Of a DNA stretch of 34,695 bases, positions 23,525 to 34,000 are shown piece after piece. A program made the translations under genes and the position numbers. Under the pieces are notes generated by a model. That model was not told the DNA's origin and ran no database searches. It saw nothing but the letters and a program-made list of their open reading frames with translations. The DNA comes from JAKSCF01 sp028279945. Its GTDB lineage: Bacteria > Bacillota > Clostridia > Peptostreptococcales > JAAYPU01. The stretch spans positions 1 through 34,695 of the forward strand of contig JANQMT010000144.1 in the NCBI GenBank assembly GCA_028279945.1. The letters run 5' to 3'. Every line of letters starts with the position of its first letter. Position 1 is the stretch's first letter.

Positions 23525-23581
23525 TCTCGTTATTTTGTATAAATGTTTATATTATATGCTTTTGTGAGAGGATAAATAAAT

Positions 23582-25018
23582 ATGAAAATAATTTGGAAAA
23601 TTAGCAGTAAAATTATGCTGACCGTCATGATATGCACTTCCGTTCTTGCAGCTTTAATCGGAATCATCGTATTGAATCAAAGCGGTAAAGCAATAGAAGA
23701 AAATACTTATACGAATTTAAAGTTAACCGCTGAAAAATACGGAAGTGTTTTTAGTGAGTCAACCGAGTCTATTGAAGCAACTGTTGAAGCCTATCAATCA
23801 ACCTTTATGGCCACTTTTGATTTTGAAAGATTTAAAAAAGAAAAAGAACAATACATCAAAGAATATGAAAAAGACATATTGGTGCCAATCACTAAAGAAC
23901 TGGCCGGTAAAGGTCACATTAATCTTCGAGAAATTTATTTAGATCTTAACCCGGATCTTTTTCCGGATATGAAGCCAAATGAAAGAATATATGGTGCATG
24001 GTATTTAAATGTTTCAGGGAAAACTCATAAACAATTGAATGAACAGAAAAAGGATTTTTACCCTGAAAATGAAAATATGATCTGGTATTACGATGTGATC
24101 AACGAAGGTAAAGGCCTATGGACCGAGCCTTACACAGATATGTATACTCGTGATAAAATCATTTCTTATGGGGTTCCTTTAATCATGGATGATACACTTT
24201 TAGGCGTTGCAGGCGCAAGCATCGAATTTGAAAGTGTAAAGTCAATCATTGAAAAATTCACAGTATTTGAAACGGGACATGCTTTTTTGTTAAGCGGTGA
24301 TTATAACATTATTGCCAGCCCAATCATTGAAACAGGACTATATGCTGTACCCTTAATCAGCATAAACGAAGAATACACAGAATTAATCAAAGCCGTAGAA
24401 CAGAATAATGAAAAGCTGGTTTTTTTAGGTGAAGGCAGTGATCAAAGGGTATTAAGCTGGGGAGAAATGACCAATGGATACGTTGTGGTCATAGAAGTAA
24501 AAACTCAGGAGATCTTTAAAGACCTCAATCGCGTAAGAACAATCGTAGACGGCATGATTTTATTGGGAATTATTATGTCAGCGTTTATAGCGTATTTTCT
24601 CGGCAGTTATATTGCCAGACCTCTGACCATATTGCAAAACAAATCTAACCGATTATCGTATTTGGATTTAAGAGAAAGTGAAGATACGCATTATAAAAAA
24701 AATAACGATTTCAATAAAATTGAATCTGAATTGGATATTTTTAGGAATGAGGTTCAAAACACTATCTTTTCATTGAGAAATAATTTTGGAAATGAAGAAA
24801 TAGCCATAACCAAGATTCAATCGGTTTTAAATCGATTAGAAATCATTCTGGAAAGAGTTTTCATAGCTATCGAAAACAATAGCATAGATGAAAAAATAAT
24901 TGAATTTAATCGAGATGAATACAAAAAATTAATTACCGAAATAAATTGCTGGATGGATAAAACAGCTAAAATTAATATTGAAAACAAAAATATTATTGGC
25001 TCATATAAAGCAGACTGA
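23582..25018 (+). CDS. Cache-HAMP membrane receptor without an output domain
   Basis: The 478-residue protein has the front half of a chemoreceptor or sensor kinase. There is one transmembrane helix at residues 12-31, an extracellular double-Cache-like domain (about 35-315, with WYYDVINEGKGLWTEPYTDMYTRDKIISYGVPL in the membrane-distal part and GHAFLLSGDYNIIASP in the proximal part), a second helix at 322-343, then HAMP (about 344-400, IARPLTILQNKSNRLSYLDL). The remaining 80 residues are helical and end in a second HAMP-like stretch, with no kinase, methyl-accepting, GGDEF or other output domain. The 131 bp before the next gene hold no broken output sequence. It may signal through a separate partner. 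AGAGG precedes the ATG. Confidence 0.82.
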   Translation: MKIIWKISSKIMLTVMICTSVLAALIGIIVLNQSGKAIEENTYTNLKLTAEKYGSVFSESTESIEATVEAYQSTFMATFDFERFKKEKEQYIKEYEKDILVPITKELAGKGHINLREIYLDLNPDLFPDMKPNERIYGAWYLNVSGKTHKQLNEQKKDFYPENENMIWYYDVINEGKGLWTEPYTDMYTRDKIISYGVPLIMDDTLLGVAGASIEFESVKSIIEKFTVFETGHAFLLSGDYNIIASPIIETGLYAVPLISINEEYTELIKAVEQNNEKLVFLGEGSDQRVLSWGEMTNGYVVVIEVKTQEIFKDLNRVRTIVDGMILLGIIMSAFIAYFLGSYIARPLTILQNKSNRLSYLDLRESEDTHYKKNNDFNKIESELDIFRNEVQNTIFSLRNNFGNEEIAITKIQSVLNRLEIILERVFIAIENNSIDEKIIEFNRDEYKKLITEINCWMDKTAKINIENKNIIGSYKAD

Positions 25019-25038
25019 CCTATTACAAGGTAGTCCGG

Positions 25039-25052
25039 GCAGCGTGCAGCGT
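25039..25052. repeat. Heptamer tandem repeat (GCAGCGT twice)
   Basis: GCAGCGT occurs twice in direct succession within a GC-richer patch just after the Cache receptor stop. Flanking GGCAG and CTGCC could form a short stem around it. Confidence 0.5.
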
Positions 25053-25149
25053 AGAAACAACTGCCAATATATGAGACTTTAATTATAAAAAATACATTGA
25101 AGGGAGGTTTGAAATTTATAACTTTTAAAAATTAGAAAGGAAGAATGTT

Positions 25150-26634
25150 ATGGTAGAAAAACTTCAAGCAGAAGTTCAAAATTTCAATGCAAGGCGATCT
25201 TTATTTTCAGTACTCATTATTGTAGCTGTAAGTATGGTATTAACATCATTTTTACCTGAGCCTGTAGATGGCAGCTATGGTTTTGCATCCTGTATTCCTG
25301 CAATATTTTTGGTCATATATATATTTATCACTAAAAGGATATTAGAAGCACTTACTTTAGCATCCGTTATTGGCTTTTCAATGATCTCACGGTCTGATAT
25401 TTTAGGAACGTTTAGTACTTCTCTAACAACACAGCTGATGAACGAAGATACCGTATGGTTAATTATTGTATGTGGACTTATGGGCGGCATCATTGCCTTA
25501 ATAGAAAGAGCCGGTGGCGCATTTGCATTTGGTGAATGGGTTGCTAAAAGAGCTAAGACTAGAAAGTCTACTTTAATTTGGACTTGGGCTTTAGGCGTAT
25601 TTATTTTTATCGATGATTATTTGAATTCATTGACAGTAGGTTCTTGCATGGCGCCTATTACCGATCGACACAAGGTTTCAAGAGAGTTTCTAGCATATGT
25701 AGTAGACTCAACAGCTGCTCCTTTGTGCGTTTTAATTCCAATATCTACTTGGGCAGCATTTTGCGGAAAGCTTCTTGAAGTTAATGGCTGGGCCCCTGAA
25801 GGTGAAGGTTTAACTTACTTTATTAAAACTATACCTTTTAATTTTTATGGATGGATTGCTGCAATTCTAGTTCCACTTGTAGTATTAGGTATTGTCCCTA
25901 TTTTCGGGCCAATGAAAAAAGCAGAAGAACGTGTTAGAAACGGTGGACCTCTTGCACCTGCCGGTTCTGAAAAAATCGATATAAAAGCGGGCGAAGACTC
26001 AACTGAAATGCCTGAAAATCCTAAACTAATGAACTTTTTCTTACCTATTCTTGTTTTAATAGGATCAACGATTTATTTTGATGTGGATATGCAGATGGGT
26101 GTATTATTTACACTGGTATTTATGTTTATTTTCTATCTTGCTCAAAATATTTTATCGGCAGAAGAATTTGCAGACCTTATATTGGTCGGTATCAGAAACA
26201 TGATATTACCTCTTATGTTAATGGTTCTTGCATTCGTATTTGGTGATGCTAATGAGCAAATTGGTTTTACGTATTATGTCATTACCAGTGCTACAAAAGT
26301 TATGACACCTGAATTAATGCCTGTCATTGTCTTCGGCGTTTTGGCTGTCACTGAATTCATTACAGGTACCAATTGGGGTATGTACATCATCGCATTACCT
26401 ATCGTTATTCCATTAGCAACCAATATTGGTGCTGATATGCCATTATCTGTAGCAGCCGTATTATCTGCAGGTGTTTTAGGAAGTCACGTTTGCTTCTACT
26501 CAGACGCTACCATATTATCATCTGCTGCCTCCGGTTGTAACAACTTCGATCACGCATTGACACAAGCACCATTTGGTATTTTAGCTGGAATTATATCAGC
26601 GGTACTATTTTTAATAGCAGGGTATATTGTGTAA
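25150..26634 (+). CDS. NhaC-family Na+/H+ antiporter
   Basis: This 494-residue membrane protein has about twelve hydrophobic helices and the NhaC family hallmarks: FIFIDDYLNSLTVGSCMAPITDRHKVSREFLAYVVDST around residues 150-190, with charged residues buried in a helix, and GTNWGMYIIALPIVIPLA and GSHVCFYSDATILSSAASGC in the repeat half. Members exchange Na+ for H+; some exchange organic acids, for example malate/lactate, so the substrate is not certain. AAGGAAG lies 6 bases before the ATG. It follows the Cache receptor by 131 bp on the same strand and may be co-transcribed. Confidence 0.88.
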   Translation: MVEKLQAEVQNFNARRSLFSVLIIVAVSMVLTSFLPEPVDGSYGFASCIPAIFLVIYIFITKRILEALTLASVIGFSMISRSDILGTFSTSLTTQLMNEDTVWLIIVCGLMGGIIALIERAGGAFAFGEWVAKRAKTRKSTLIWTWALGVFIFIDDYLNSLTVGSCMAPITDRHKVSREFLAYVVDSTAAPLCVLIPISTWAAFCGKLLEVNGWAPEGEGLTYFIKTIPFNFYGWIAAILVPLVVLGIVPIFGPMKKAEERVRNGGPLAPAGSEKIDIKAGEDSTEMPENPKLMNFFLPILVLIGSTIYFDVDMQMGVLFTLVFMFIFYLAQNILSAEEFADLILVGIRNMILPLMLMVLAFVFGDANEQIGFTYYVITSATKVMTPELMPVIVFGVLAVTEFITGTNWGMYIIALPIVIPLATNIGADMPLSVAAVLSAGVLGSHVCFYSDATILSSAASGCNNFDHALTQAPFGILAGIISAVLFLIAGYIV

Positions 26635-26700
26635 ATTATTAAAGATTTTAGATGAGCTTAAATCAGATGCATACACCATAGACCATATAACTTAAATGGA

Positions 26701-26739
26701 AAAGAGTTGATTTAAATTTGTATAAATCGACTCTTTTTC
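26701..26739 (+). terminator. Rho-independent terminator of the antiporter gene
   Basis: AAAGAGTTGATTTA (26701-26714) pairs with TAAATCGACTCTTT (26723-26736) with one G-U, an 8-base loop and a U-rich tail. It separates the antiporter from the kinase gene. Confidence 0.88.
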
Positions 26740-26826
26740 TATAACAATTTGCGGCAATATGTTTACTGTATTTGTATTTTTCTTATACTATAATAAATAT
26801 AGAGAACCAATGTTAGGAGCACTCAT

Positions 26827-28524
26827 ATGTTTTCGATTTTAAATTATATTAATGTTTTTAATTTAATCATTTTAATTTTCTCAATCATTTTCTTATATCT
26901 TTTTATTCGAACTCGAGAGAAGTATATAGGCTTCTGGGGATTGAGTTGGTTGTTGTATGGTATTGGGGTTACAATTGAAGCAGTACTCATTCAGCAAACG
27001 CCCTCTATGCAAGTCATCATCTTACAGCAAATTACTTTTTTAGTCAGCGCAATTCTTTTGTTTAAAGGTGTTTATTCTTTTATTAACAAGGGCTTTCATT
27101 GGGTTTGGCTGGCTTCTTTACCTTGTGCTTTAATTTGGCTGCTTATTTCCGGTTCCTTAGATTTTTCTTATCATATCACTGTAATGCCAATAGCTATTTT
27201 ATCTAGTACCATTACAGTGTATACGGGAATTATTTTTCTTCATAACTGGCCTATAGAAGGCAAAGAAAAATTGATTACAGGCATTATGATTATTGCATGG
27301 GGGATTCATAAATCTTATTATATCTATCTCAATCCAAATTTTGTATATTCACAATATCTGACAGAGTTAATCTTATTCATCATTCTCAGTATCAGCATGC
27401 TTCTTCTTTGCTTACAAAAGAATCAGCATACGCTCATAAAAAACGAAAAAATATTTAGATTATTAACGGAGAATTCTCCTAATATCATATATCTTTATAC
27501 CAATAACCCTGCTCCGGGGTATGACTATATCAGTCCTAACGTTACTAATATTTTAGGATATTCTCAAGAAGATTTTTATGATGACCCAAATTTTCTCTAT
27601 AAAATTGTACACCCTGAAGATAAATCGTTATCAGACTTATCTTCCAGTCCTAACCTAGACCCTAATTCCGGTATTTCAATCCGATATAAAAGTAAAGATG
27701 GGCAATATTTTTGGTTTGAAGAATATGCGACTTATATTTATGATTCCAATGATCAACTTTTCGGAATTGAAGGTTTTTTACGAGATATTACATCTACTAA
27801 AAAATACAGTGATCAAATCAAGGTAAATGAAAAAGAACGGCAAAAGTTATTGTATTCTATTTCCCATGAGTTAAAAACACCGTTAACAGCTATCAGAGGT
27901 AATATAGAAGCAATTCGAGATAAAAAAATACCTCCTGGTGAAAATAGTGATAAATATCTTTCCAATGCTTATAATAAAACTCGTCTTCTGGAAAGATTGG
28001 TTAATGACCTTTTTGAGCTTTCTCAACTTGAAAGCAATCAGTTTTCTTTTAATTTTTCTATTGTAAAATTCAGAGAATTTTTCCCTGAGGTTTTTGAAAA
28101 AATATCTCAAGATGTGGTTAATGAAAATCTAGAATTCAGACTTAAAATTGATCCTGGCTTATATCAATCTGAATTAGATTTTTTAATTGATATAGAAAGA
28201 ATAGAACAAGTTCTATATAATATTATTAATAATGCTATAAAAAACACCATACAAGGAGGTGCTATCTCAGTTTCATGTGCACCTTTAAGTAGTGATTTCA
28301 TTAGTATTAAAATAACAGACAGCGGGCAAGGTATTCCTAAAGACGTGCTGCCATATATCTTCGATATGTTCTACAAAGGGCCAGCTGCAAATATACAAGG
28401 CAGTGGATTGGGACTTGCTATTACAAAGGAAATACTCTTAAAACACAATGCAACCATACATGTTGAAAGCGAATTAAATGTTGGGACCACATTTATCATT
28501 CAATATCCAATACTAAATGAGTAG
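26827..28524 (+). CDS. 7TM-PAS sensor histidine kinase
   Basis: The 565-residue kinase has about seven N-terminal membrane helices (residues 10-195), a PAS domain (about 206-325, with YDYISPNVTNILGYSQEDFYDDP and a closing FEEYATYIYDSNDQLFGIEGFLRDIT), a HisKA domain with phospho-acceptor His347 in SISHELKTPLTAIRG, and an HATPase (about 450-562) with NIINNAIKNT, DSGQGIP and GSGLGLAI. The membrane part could itself be the sensor, as it has almost no outside loops. AGGAG lies 7 bases before the ATG. Its response regulator gene starts 9 bases after the stop. The signal is unknown. Confidence 0.93.
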   Translation: MFSILNYINVFNLIILIFSIIFLYLFIRTREKYIGFWGLSWLLYGIGVTIEAVLIQQTPSMQVIILQQITFLVSAILLFKGVYSFINKGFHWVWLASLPCALIWLLISGSLDFSYHITVMPIAILSSTITVYTGIIFLHNWPIEGKEKLITGIMIIAWGIHKSYYIYLNPNFVYSQYLTELILFIILSISMLLLCLQKNQHTLIKNEKIFRLLTENSPNIIYLYTNNPAPGYDYISPNVTNILGYSQEDFYDDPNFLYKIVHPEDKSLSDLSSSPNLDPNSGISIRYKSKDGQYFWFEEYATYIYDSNDQLFGIEGFLRDITSTKKYSDQIKVNEKERQKLLYSISHELKTPLTAIRGNIEAIRDKKIPPGENSDKYLSNAYNKTRLLERLVNDLFELSQLESNQFSFNFSIVKFREFFPEVFEKISQDVVNENLEFRLKIDPGLYQSELDFLIDIERIEQVLYNIINNAIKNTIQGGAISVSCAPLSSDFISIKITDSGQGIPKDVLPYIFDMFYKGPAANIQGSGLGLAITKEILLKHNATIHVESELNVGTTFIIQYPILNE

Positions 28525-28533
28525 GGTGATTTT

Positions 28534-29241
28534 ATGGGTTACGAAAAAATATTAATTGTTGACGATGAGAAAGAAATCATTGACTTTATCTCCGTTTATT
28601 TAAAAGAGGAGGGATTTCTTGTGTTTTCAGCTGCCACGGGAGTTGAAGCACTTCAAGTTTTGAAAGCTGAAGAAATTTCTTTAATTATTTTAGATATTAT
28701 GCTTCCGGATACAGAGGGCACGGATTTGTGTTTGAATTTAAGGAAAATATCTGACTGCCCTATTATATTTGCCAGTTGTAAGAGTAATGACATCGATAAA
28801 GTTATTGCATTGGGCGCGGGAGGCGATGATTACATCACTAAGCCATTTTCAGGTCTTGAGATAGTGGCAAGAGTAAAAGCACATCTTAGACGAAGCAGAA
28901 TGTTTGAACAAAAAAAATCTAATTCTGGGATCATATCATACCCCGGTATCAGCATCAATCCTAACTCCTACGAAGTAACGTGTGGAGAAAAGCAAGTGAT
29001 TTTGACGGCAAAAGAATTTGAAATATTATTGCTTTTGATGAAAAACCCTAAAAGAGTTTATAGTGCGGATCAAATATATGAGACCGTTTGGAAAGAACAT
29101 TCTCTGGAAGGCGACTTTAGAACTATAATCGTATATATAAGGAATATCAGAAAAAAGATAGAACCTGATCCTTCAAAACCAAAATATATCTTAACGGTAA
29201 GAGGTGTTGGGTATAAATTTAATTCTAATCCGTGTCAATAA
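28534..29241 (+). CDS. OmpR/PhoB-family response regulator
   Basis: The 235-residue regulator has a receiver domain (residues 4-115) with Asp10/Asp11, phospho-acceptor Asp54 in LIILDIMLPD and Lys103 in DYITKPFSG, then a winged helix (about 135-232) with LTAKEFEILLLLMKNPKRVYS and YILTVRGVGYKF. It is the cognate partner of the kinase encoded just upstream, and the pair forms a two-gene operon ended by a strong hairpin. Target genes cannot be inferred; the adjacent antiporter or flavoprotein genes are candidates only by position. Confidence 0.95.
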   Translation: MGYEKILIVDDEKEIIDFISVYLKEEGFLVFSAATGVEALQVLKAEEISLIILDIMLPDTEGTDLCLNLRKISDCPIIFASCKSNDIDKVIALGAGGDDYITKPFSGLEIVARVKAHLRRSRMFEQKKSNSGIISYPGISINPNSYEVTCGEKQVILTAKEFEILLLLMKNPKRVYSADQIYETVWKEHSLEGDFRTIIVYIRNIRKKIEPDPSKPKYILTVRGVGYKFNSNPCQ

Positions 29242-29252
29242 AATAATAATAG

Positions 29253-29300
29253 GGCTATGTCGTTATGAGAATTTATACTATAACCACATAGCCTTTTTTA
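29253..29300 (+). terminator. Terminator after the two-component operon
   Basis: GGCTATGT (29253-29260) and ACATAGCC (29286-29293) form the base of a long imperfect stem followed by TTTTTTATA. It lies between convergent genes and may stop transcription from both sides. Confidence 0.85.
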
Positions 29301-29321
29301 TATATTAACCGTCCCTCCGTT

Positions 29322-29786
29322 TTATTTTTTACCTTTACCATCAATATGTTCGATTTCAATTTTTATTACTTTTGTTTGGTCCCATGCCTTCTCCATATAT
29401 TTTTTTCCGGCCTCAATATGCTTGCTTGAAAATTTATGAAGAAGTGTCAAAAGAGCTTCTTCTTTTTCTTTATCAACAACTTCTTTGGCTTTGCCAAACA
29501 AAATAACACTTCTAAATTTGGTATTGAATTGGGCCGGAAGCACCTCAGTATCACAAACTACACAAAACGACACATTAGAGTTATTCTCAATGTTATCAAT
29601 CTTATGTCCTACAGTGGCACAATGAAAATAAATGCTTTCATTATGGTATACATAATTTACAGGCACCCCATAAGGATAGTTGTCCGCTCCTACTGTGGAT
29701 AACACCCCGTATTCTCCTTTATTTAAGACTTCCATGGTTTCCTCCATCAACAGTTGCTTCTCTTTTCTTCTCATTTCTCTAAACAT
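29322..29786 (-). CDS. Pyridoxamine 5'-phosphate oxidase-like flavoprotein (NimA-like)
   Basis: The 154-residue protein fits the PPOX split-barrel FMN family. MRRKEKQL at the start, GEYGVLSTVGADNYPYGVPVNYVY (about residues 24-47), IYFHCATVGHKIDNIENNSNVSF (about 52-74) and FRSVILFGKA (about 91-100) match the NimA/nitroimidazole-reductase-like group. These bind FMN as dimers; the physiological substrate is usually unknown. GGAGGAG precedes the ATG. It follows the quinone oxidoreductase gene by 58 bp on the same strand, so the two may be one redox operon. A claim of drug reduction would be speculation. Confidence 0.87.
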   Translation of the reverse strand: MFREMRRKEKQLLMEETMEVLNKGEYGVLSTVGADNYPYGVPVNYVYHNESIYFHCATVGHKIDNIENNSNVSFCVVCDTEVLPAQFNTKFRSVILFGKAKEVVDKEKEEALLTLLHKFSSKHIEAGKKYMEKAWDQTKVIKIEIEHIDGKGKK

Positions 29787-29844
29787 GATGCTCCTCCTCT
29801 TAATAAAGTTTTCTAATTTAAATTGCCCTGTACAAATTACTTTA

Positions 29845-30831
29845 TTAGGTTTTGTTATTTTGTTCCAAGGTTATTATTACATTACCCTTTTTGTGCCCTT
29901 TTTCAACATAGCTATGAGCCTCAGCGATTTGTTCCAACGAATAGCATCTATCTATGACCGATTTTATTTTTTCAGCCTCGATGAGTTGTTTGAGAAAAAT
30001 TAAATCGTCAGAACTCTCGTTTGCGACTCCTGTTATTACTTTCTTGCTGCTTATCATTGAAACCCATGGACCTCGAACATACAGTGACATCTTCCAGACG
30101 GCACCTAAAAGATAAACCCCATTTTGCTTTAGTGACTTTACACTAGCTGAAAAAGGACTCTTGCCTACTGTGTCAAAAATAACATCATAAGTTTCACCGC
30201 CGGTAAAATCTTCTTTGGTGTAATCAATTACCTTATCAGCTCCCAAAGATTTCACCAATTCTAAATTTGTGGTGCTGCATACACCGGTAACTTCAGCCCC
30301 AAAGTACTTAGCAAGCTGTACTGCGAAAGTCCCTACACTCCCGGAAGCTCCATAAATAAGCACTTTTTGCCCGCTCTGAATATTTGCTTTTCTAAGGAAA
30401 AACAATGCGGTTGATGCCCCAACAGGAACAGCAGCGGCTTCCTCATAGGTCATATTGGCTGGTTTTATTACCACCACCCCTTCTTCGGGCAAACATATGT
30501 ACTCGGCATAAGTACTTACATTCATCCCCGCGTCTCCGTAAACTTGATCACCTTTTCTAAATAATTTTACATCTTTTCCTACTGATTCAATTTCCCCAGC
30601 TAGTTCAACCCCTACTGCCGGCTTATTTGGTTTTCTGAAACCGAACATTATTCCCATGGGAAACCAGTACATGAATGGCACTTTAAAGCTTCGCAACTTC
30701 ACATCCCCTGATGTTACTGTTGTAGCGTATATTCTTATCAACACTTCATTATTTTGGGGAGTAGGTTTATCTATTTCTTTGAGCTGAAGAACATCCGGTG
30801 ATCCGTATTTTGTAAATGTAATCGCCTTCAT
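29845..30831 (-). CDS. NAD(P)H:quinone oxidoreductase-like MDR protein
   Basis: The 328-residue medium-chain dehydrogenase/reductase has a GroES-like N-terminal domain (residues 1-125, with KPAVGVELAGEIESVGKDVKLFRKGDQVYG) and a Rossmann domain (about 125-270) with the nucleotide motif GASGSVGTFAVQLAKYFGA and LGADKVIDYTKEDF. The cysteines and histidines for zinc in alcohol dehydrogenases are absent, placing it with zinc-free quinone oxidoreductases. AGGAG lies 7 bases before the ATG. It precedes the NimA-like gene in a likely operon. The substrate is unknown. Confidence 0.9.
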   Translation of the reverse strand: MKAITFTKYGSPDVLQLKEIDKPTPQNNEVLIRIYATTVTSGDVKLRSFKVPFMYWFPMGIMFGFRKPNKPAVGVELAGEIESVGKDVKLFRKGDQVYGDAGMNVSTYAEYICLPEEGVVVIKPANMTYEEAAAVPVGASTALFFLRKANIQSGQKVLIYGASGSVGTFAVQLAKYFGAEVTGVCSTTNLELVKSLGADKVIDYTKEDFTGGETYDVIFDTVGKSPFSASVKSLKQNGVYLLGAVWKMSLYVRGPWVSMISSKKVITGVANESSDDLIFLKQLIEAEKIKSVIDRCYSLEQIAEAHSYVEKGHKKGNVIITLEQNNKT

Positions 30832-31066
30832 AACTTTCTCCTATCTATTTATTTAAGATATTGACAGTCGTGACTTCTTGTTAAGGTAATCATACAATAT
30901 AACATACGGCATTAAAAGTAGTAAAATTATAATAAGCAATGCAATCATCTATTTCTCGTAAAGTACTATCCAGATAAAATGTGTTAATAATAGTCTCAAA
31001 CGTGGATTAAACATATCAAATTTGTTATGATAGATAAGTAGAACACCACAGGAACGAGGGGTAAGT

Positions 31067-34000
31067 TTGAATTTTCAGCTAGATGAGAAAAAAATACGCA
31101 GTCTAACAACAAATCAGAGCACTTTTCAAAAAGGCTTGTCATATTATAAGCAAAAACGCGTATCTTCTATTGAGTTTTTTGAAAAGAGCAACCAGCTGCA
31201 CGCAACAGTAGAAGGCAATAGTGATGACTATGAGGTTGTTATTGATTTTGATGCCTCTCATGGAATAGAAAATTTTTCATGTGATTGCCCGGCTTTTTCC
31301 TCTTATGCCGGTGCCTGCAAACACATTATTGCAACACTTTGTACTGTGAAAAAGAAGAATATAAATCAAACCGTAAGCATAAAACCAAGTCCATCCAATC
31401 ACCAACTACTTTCATATTATGAGTATATCAACGAGAATACAGACTTGGAAGTAGTAAAACTTGAGCTAATTCTTATTCTAGAAACATACGGCGGAAGAGT
31501 AATCCCTTCCATCCAGATGAAAATTGGCAAAGATAGAATGTATGTTGTTCGAGATATAGAAGAATTCATATTAAAGCATCAGTCTAAAACACCTCTAGAG
31601 TTTGGTAAAAATTTTGAATATGACCCGCTCAAGCATGAGCTGGCTGGAGTAGATAAAATACTCATCAATATTCTAGAGGAACTTTACGAAAACGAAAAAT
31701 TCCAAAGTGTAGGGTATAGGCGCTATTCTAAAATAAGCAGTGCCTTTAAAGGAAAAGACCTCCACATATCCCAAGCAACACTTAAGCGAATACTGGTATT
31801 GCTAGAGAGAAAGCCCTTTTTTTTGAAGATATTTGATAAAGAGATAGCCAATGCGCTTATTGTAGATCGAGATATGCCTTTGTCCTTTAGTCTGAGTCAG
31901 TCCTCTGGTAATCGTAATCTAAAGCTTGTCATGGGTCAGTCTGTTATGCATGCACCAATTACCACAGATGGCAGCTATTTTCTCTATGGAGATACAATAT
32001 ATAAAATATCTGAAAAACAATTGAAATATTATTCACCTATCTATAATGAATTCAATCAACAAAAAGGTGGTATCATTTTTACAGGGGACGAGAGAAGTCG
32101 ATTCATCTCTTCCGTGCTTCCTTACCTTAAAAAAATATGCTCAGTTAAGTTAGATGCAGCCTTGGAAAAAAGTCTATATCAAACAAATTTGCTTGCTAAA
32201 GTATATCTTGATAAATCCAGTATAGGCATTACAGCTAATATTGAGTTCCATTACGGTGCGCATACATTCAATCCATTTACATCAGTACTTGACAATGAGC
32301 AAGGTGACAGAATTGTGGTAAGAGATATTGAGGGTGAAAGAAACGTATTGGACAGTTTTGAAAAATCGGATTTCAGGGTTAGAAATGGTGCCGTATATCT
32401 AGATGAAGAAGATAAAATATTTGAGTTTATATACTACAACTTGCCTCTGTTACAAGACTTCGCTGAGATATATTACTCTGATGACTTCAAGACAATAAAT
32501 ATAAAGGATTCAAGAGGGTTTAAGAGTGGACTTCGTATCAACAATCAATCTGATCTGCTTGAGTTTTCCTTTCAGCATGAAGATATTGACGGGGATGAGC
32601 TCAGTAATATTTTTGCTTCCCTACAGCTGAAAAAAAAGTACTATCGGTTAAAAGACGGTTCTTTTATGCCCTTAGATGATGGGCGCCTTGAATCAATGGT
32701 AAAGCTTTTAGAGAGTATGGACATCACCGGAGATGATTTAAATAATAAAGTCCTCTCTCTGCCAAAGTTCAGATCGGTTTACTTAGATTCTCAGCTTACG
32801 CAGCTCAACCTAGGTCATATAGACAAGAACCAAGCCTTCAAACAACTGGTACAAAACATCAAAGAGCCCCAGGACATGGAATTTGAAATACCGGCTACTC
32901 TCAACTCTATCATGCGAGAGTATCAGAAAATCGGATTTAAATGGCTTAAAACGCTTGCTGCCTATGACATGGGAGGCATTTTAGCCGATGATATGGGCTT
33001 AGGAAAAACTTTGCAAGCTATTGCTTTCATGTTGTCCTATAAAACCAAAAAGGCACATCCATTTTTGGTTATTGCACCCACCTCACTTTTATATAATTGG
33101 AAAGAAGAAGTCTACAAATTTGCGCCTGAACTCAAGGTTTTACTGGTATCTGGACTCCCAAAACAACGTCAGCAACAGGTTCAAGAGATAAAGGATACAG
33201 ATATAGTCGTTACATCCTACCCTCTGATCCGTCGAGATATTGAGTTATACAAAGAGCTAAAATTTGAATACTGCTTTATAGACGAAGCACAGCATATTAA
33301 AAATCCAGCGTCTATAAATGCAAAGTCCGTGAAGCAGATTAAAGCAAAAGGGTATTTTGCACTTACAGGTACCCCCATTGAGAATTCGCTGACAGAGCTT
33401 TGGTCGATATTTGATTTTATCATGCCGGGTTATCTGCTAACATATAGCAAGTTTTCTCAAAAATATGAAAAACCCATTGTTAAATCCGAAGATGATCAAG
33501 CACTTGACCATCTAAGCAGCCAGATAACTCCTTTCATATTGCGAAGGCTAAAAAAAGATGTATTAAAGGAATTGCCTGATAAGATTGAGACACGATTGGT
33601 AGCCGAACTGACTGACAATCAAAAGAAAATATACTTGGCTTTTTTACAACAGGCTAAGACCGAGATTGTCAAGGAAATCGCAGATAAAGGATTTGGGAAA
33701 AGTCATATAAAAATACTATCTACTTTGACACGGCTCAGACAGATATGCTGTCATCCCTCTTTATTCATCGATGATTATGATGGGGCCAGCGGCAAAATGC
33801 AGCTTTTGGAAGAAGTTGTAGAGGATGCGCTGGAAGGAGGACATCGAATATTGCTATTCTCTCAATTTACCAGCATGCTGAAAATCATAGAAAAATGGTT
33901 AACCGGCAAGGAAATAAATTATTTGTATCTAGATGGGGAAACACCTACTGAAAAACGAGGAGAACTCGTAAAGAAATTCAATGCAGGTATTGGCAGTATT

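Noticed and set aside
25019..25149. Remains of a chemoreceptor output domain after the Cache-HAMP gene
   Set aside because: I looked for coding remnants in all frames of the 131-bp gap and saw none.
31012..31031. Near-palindrome CATATCAAATTTGTTATG overlapping a TATGAT box before the SNF2 gene
   Set aside because: No acceptable -35 at the right distance; the AT-rich near-palindrome alone is weak evidence for a promoter or operator.
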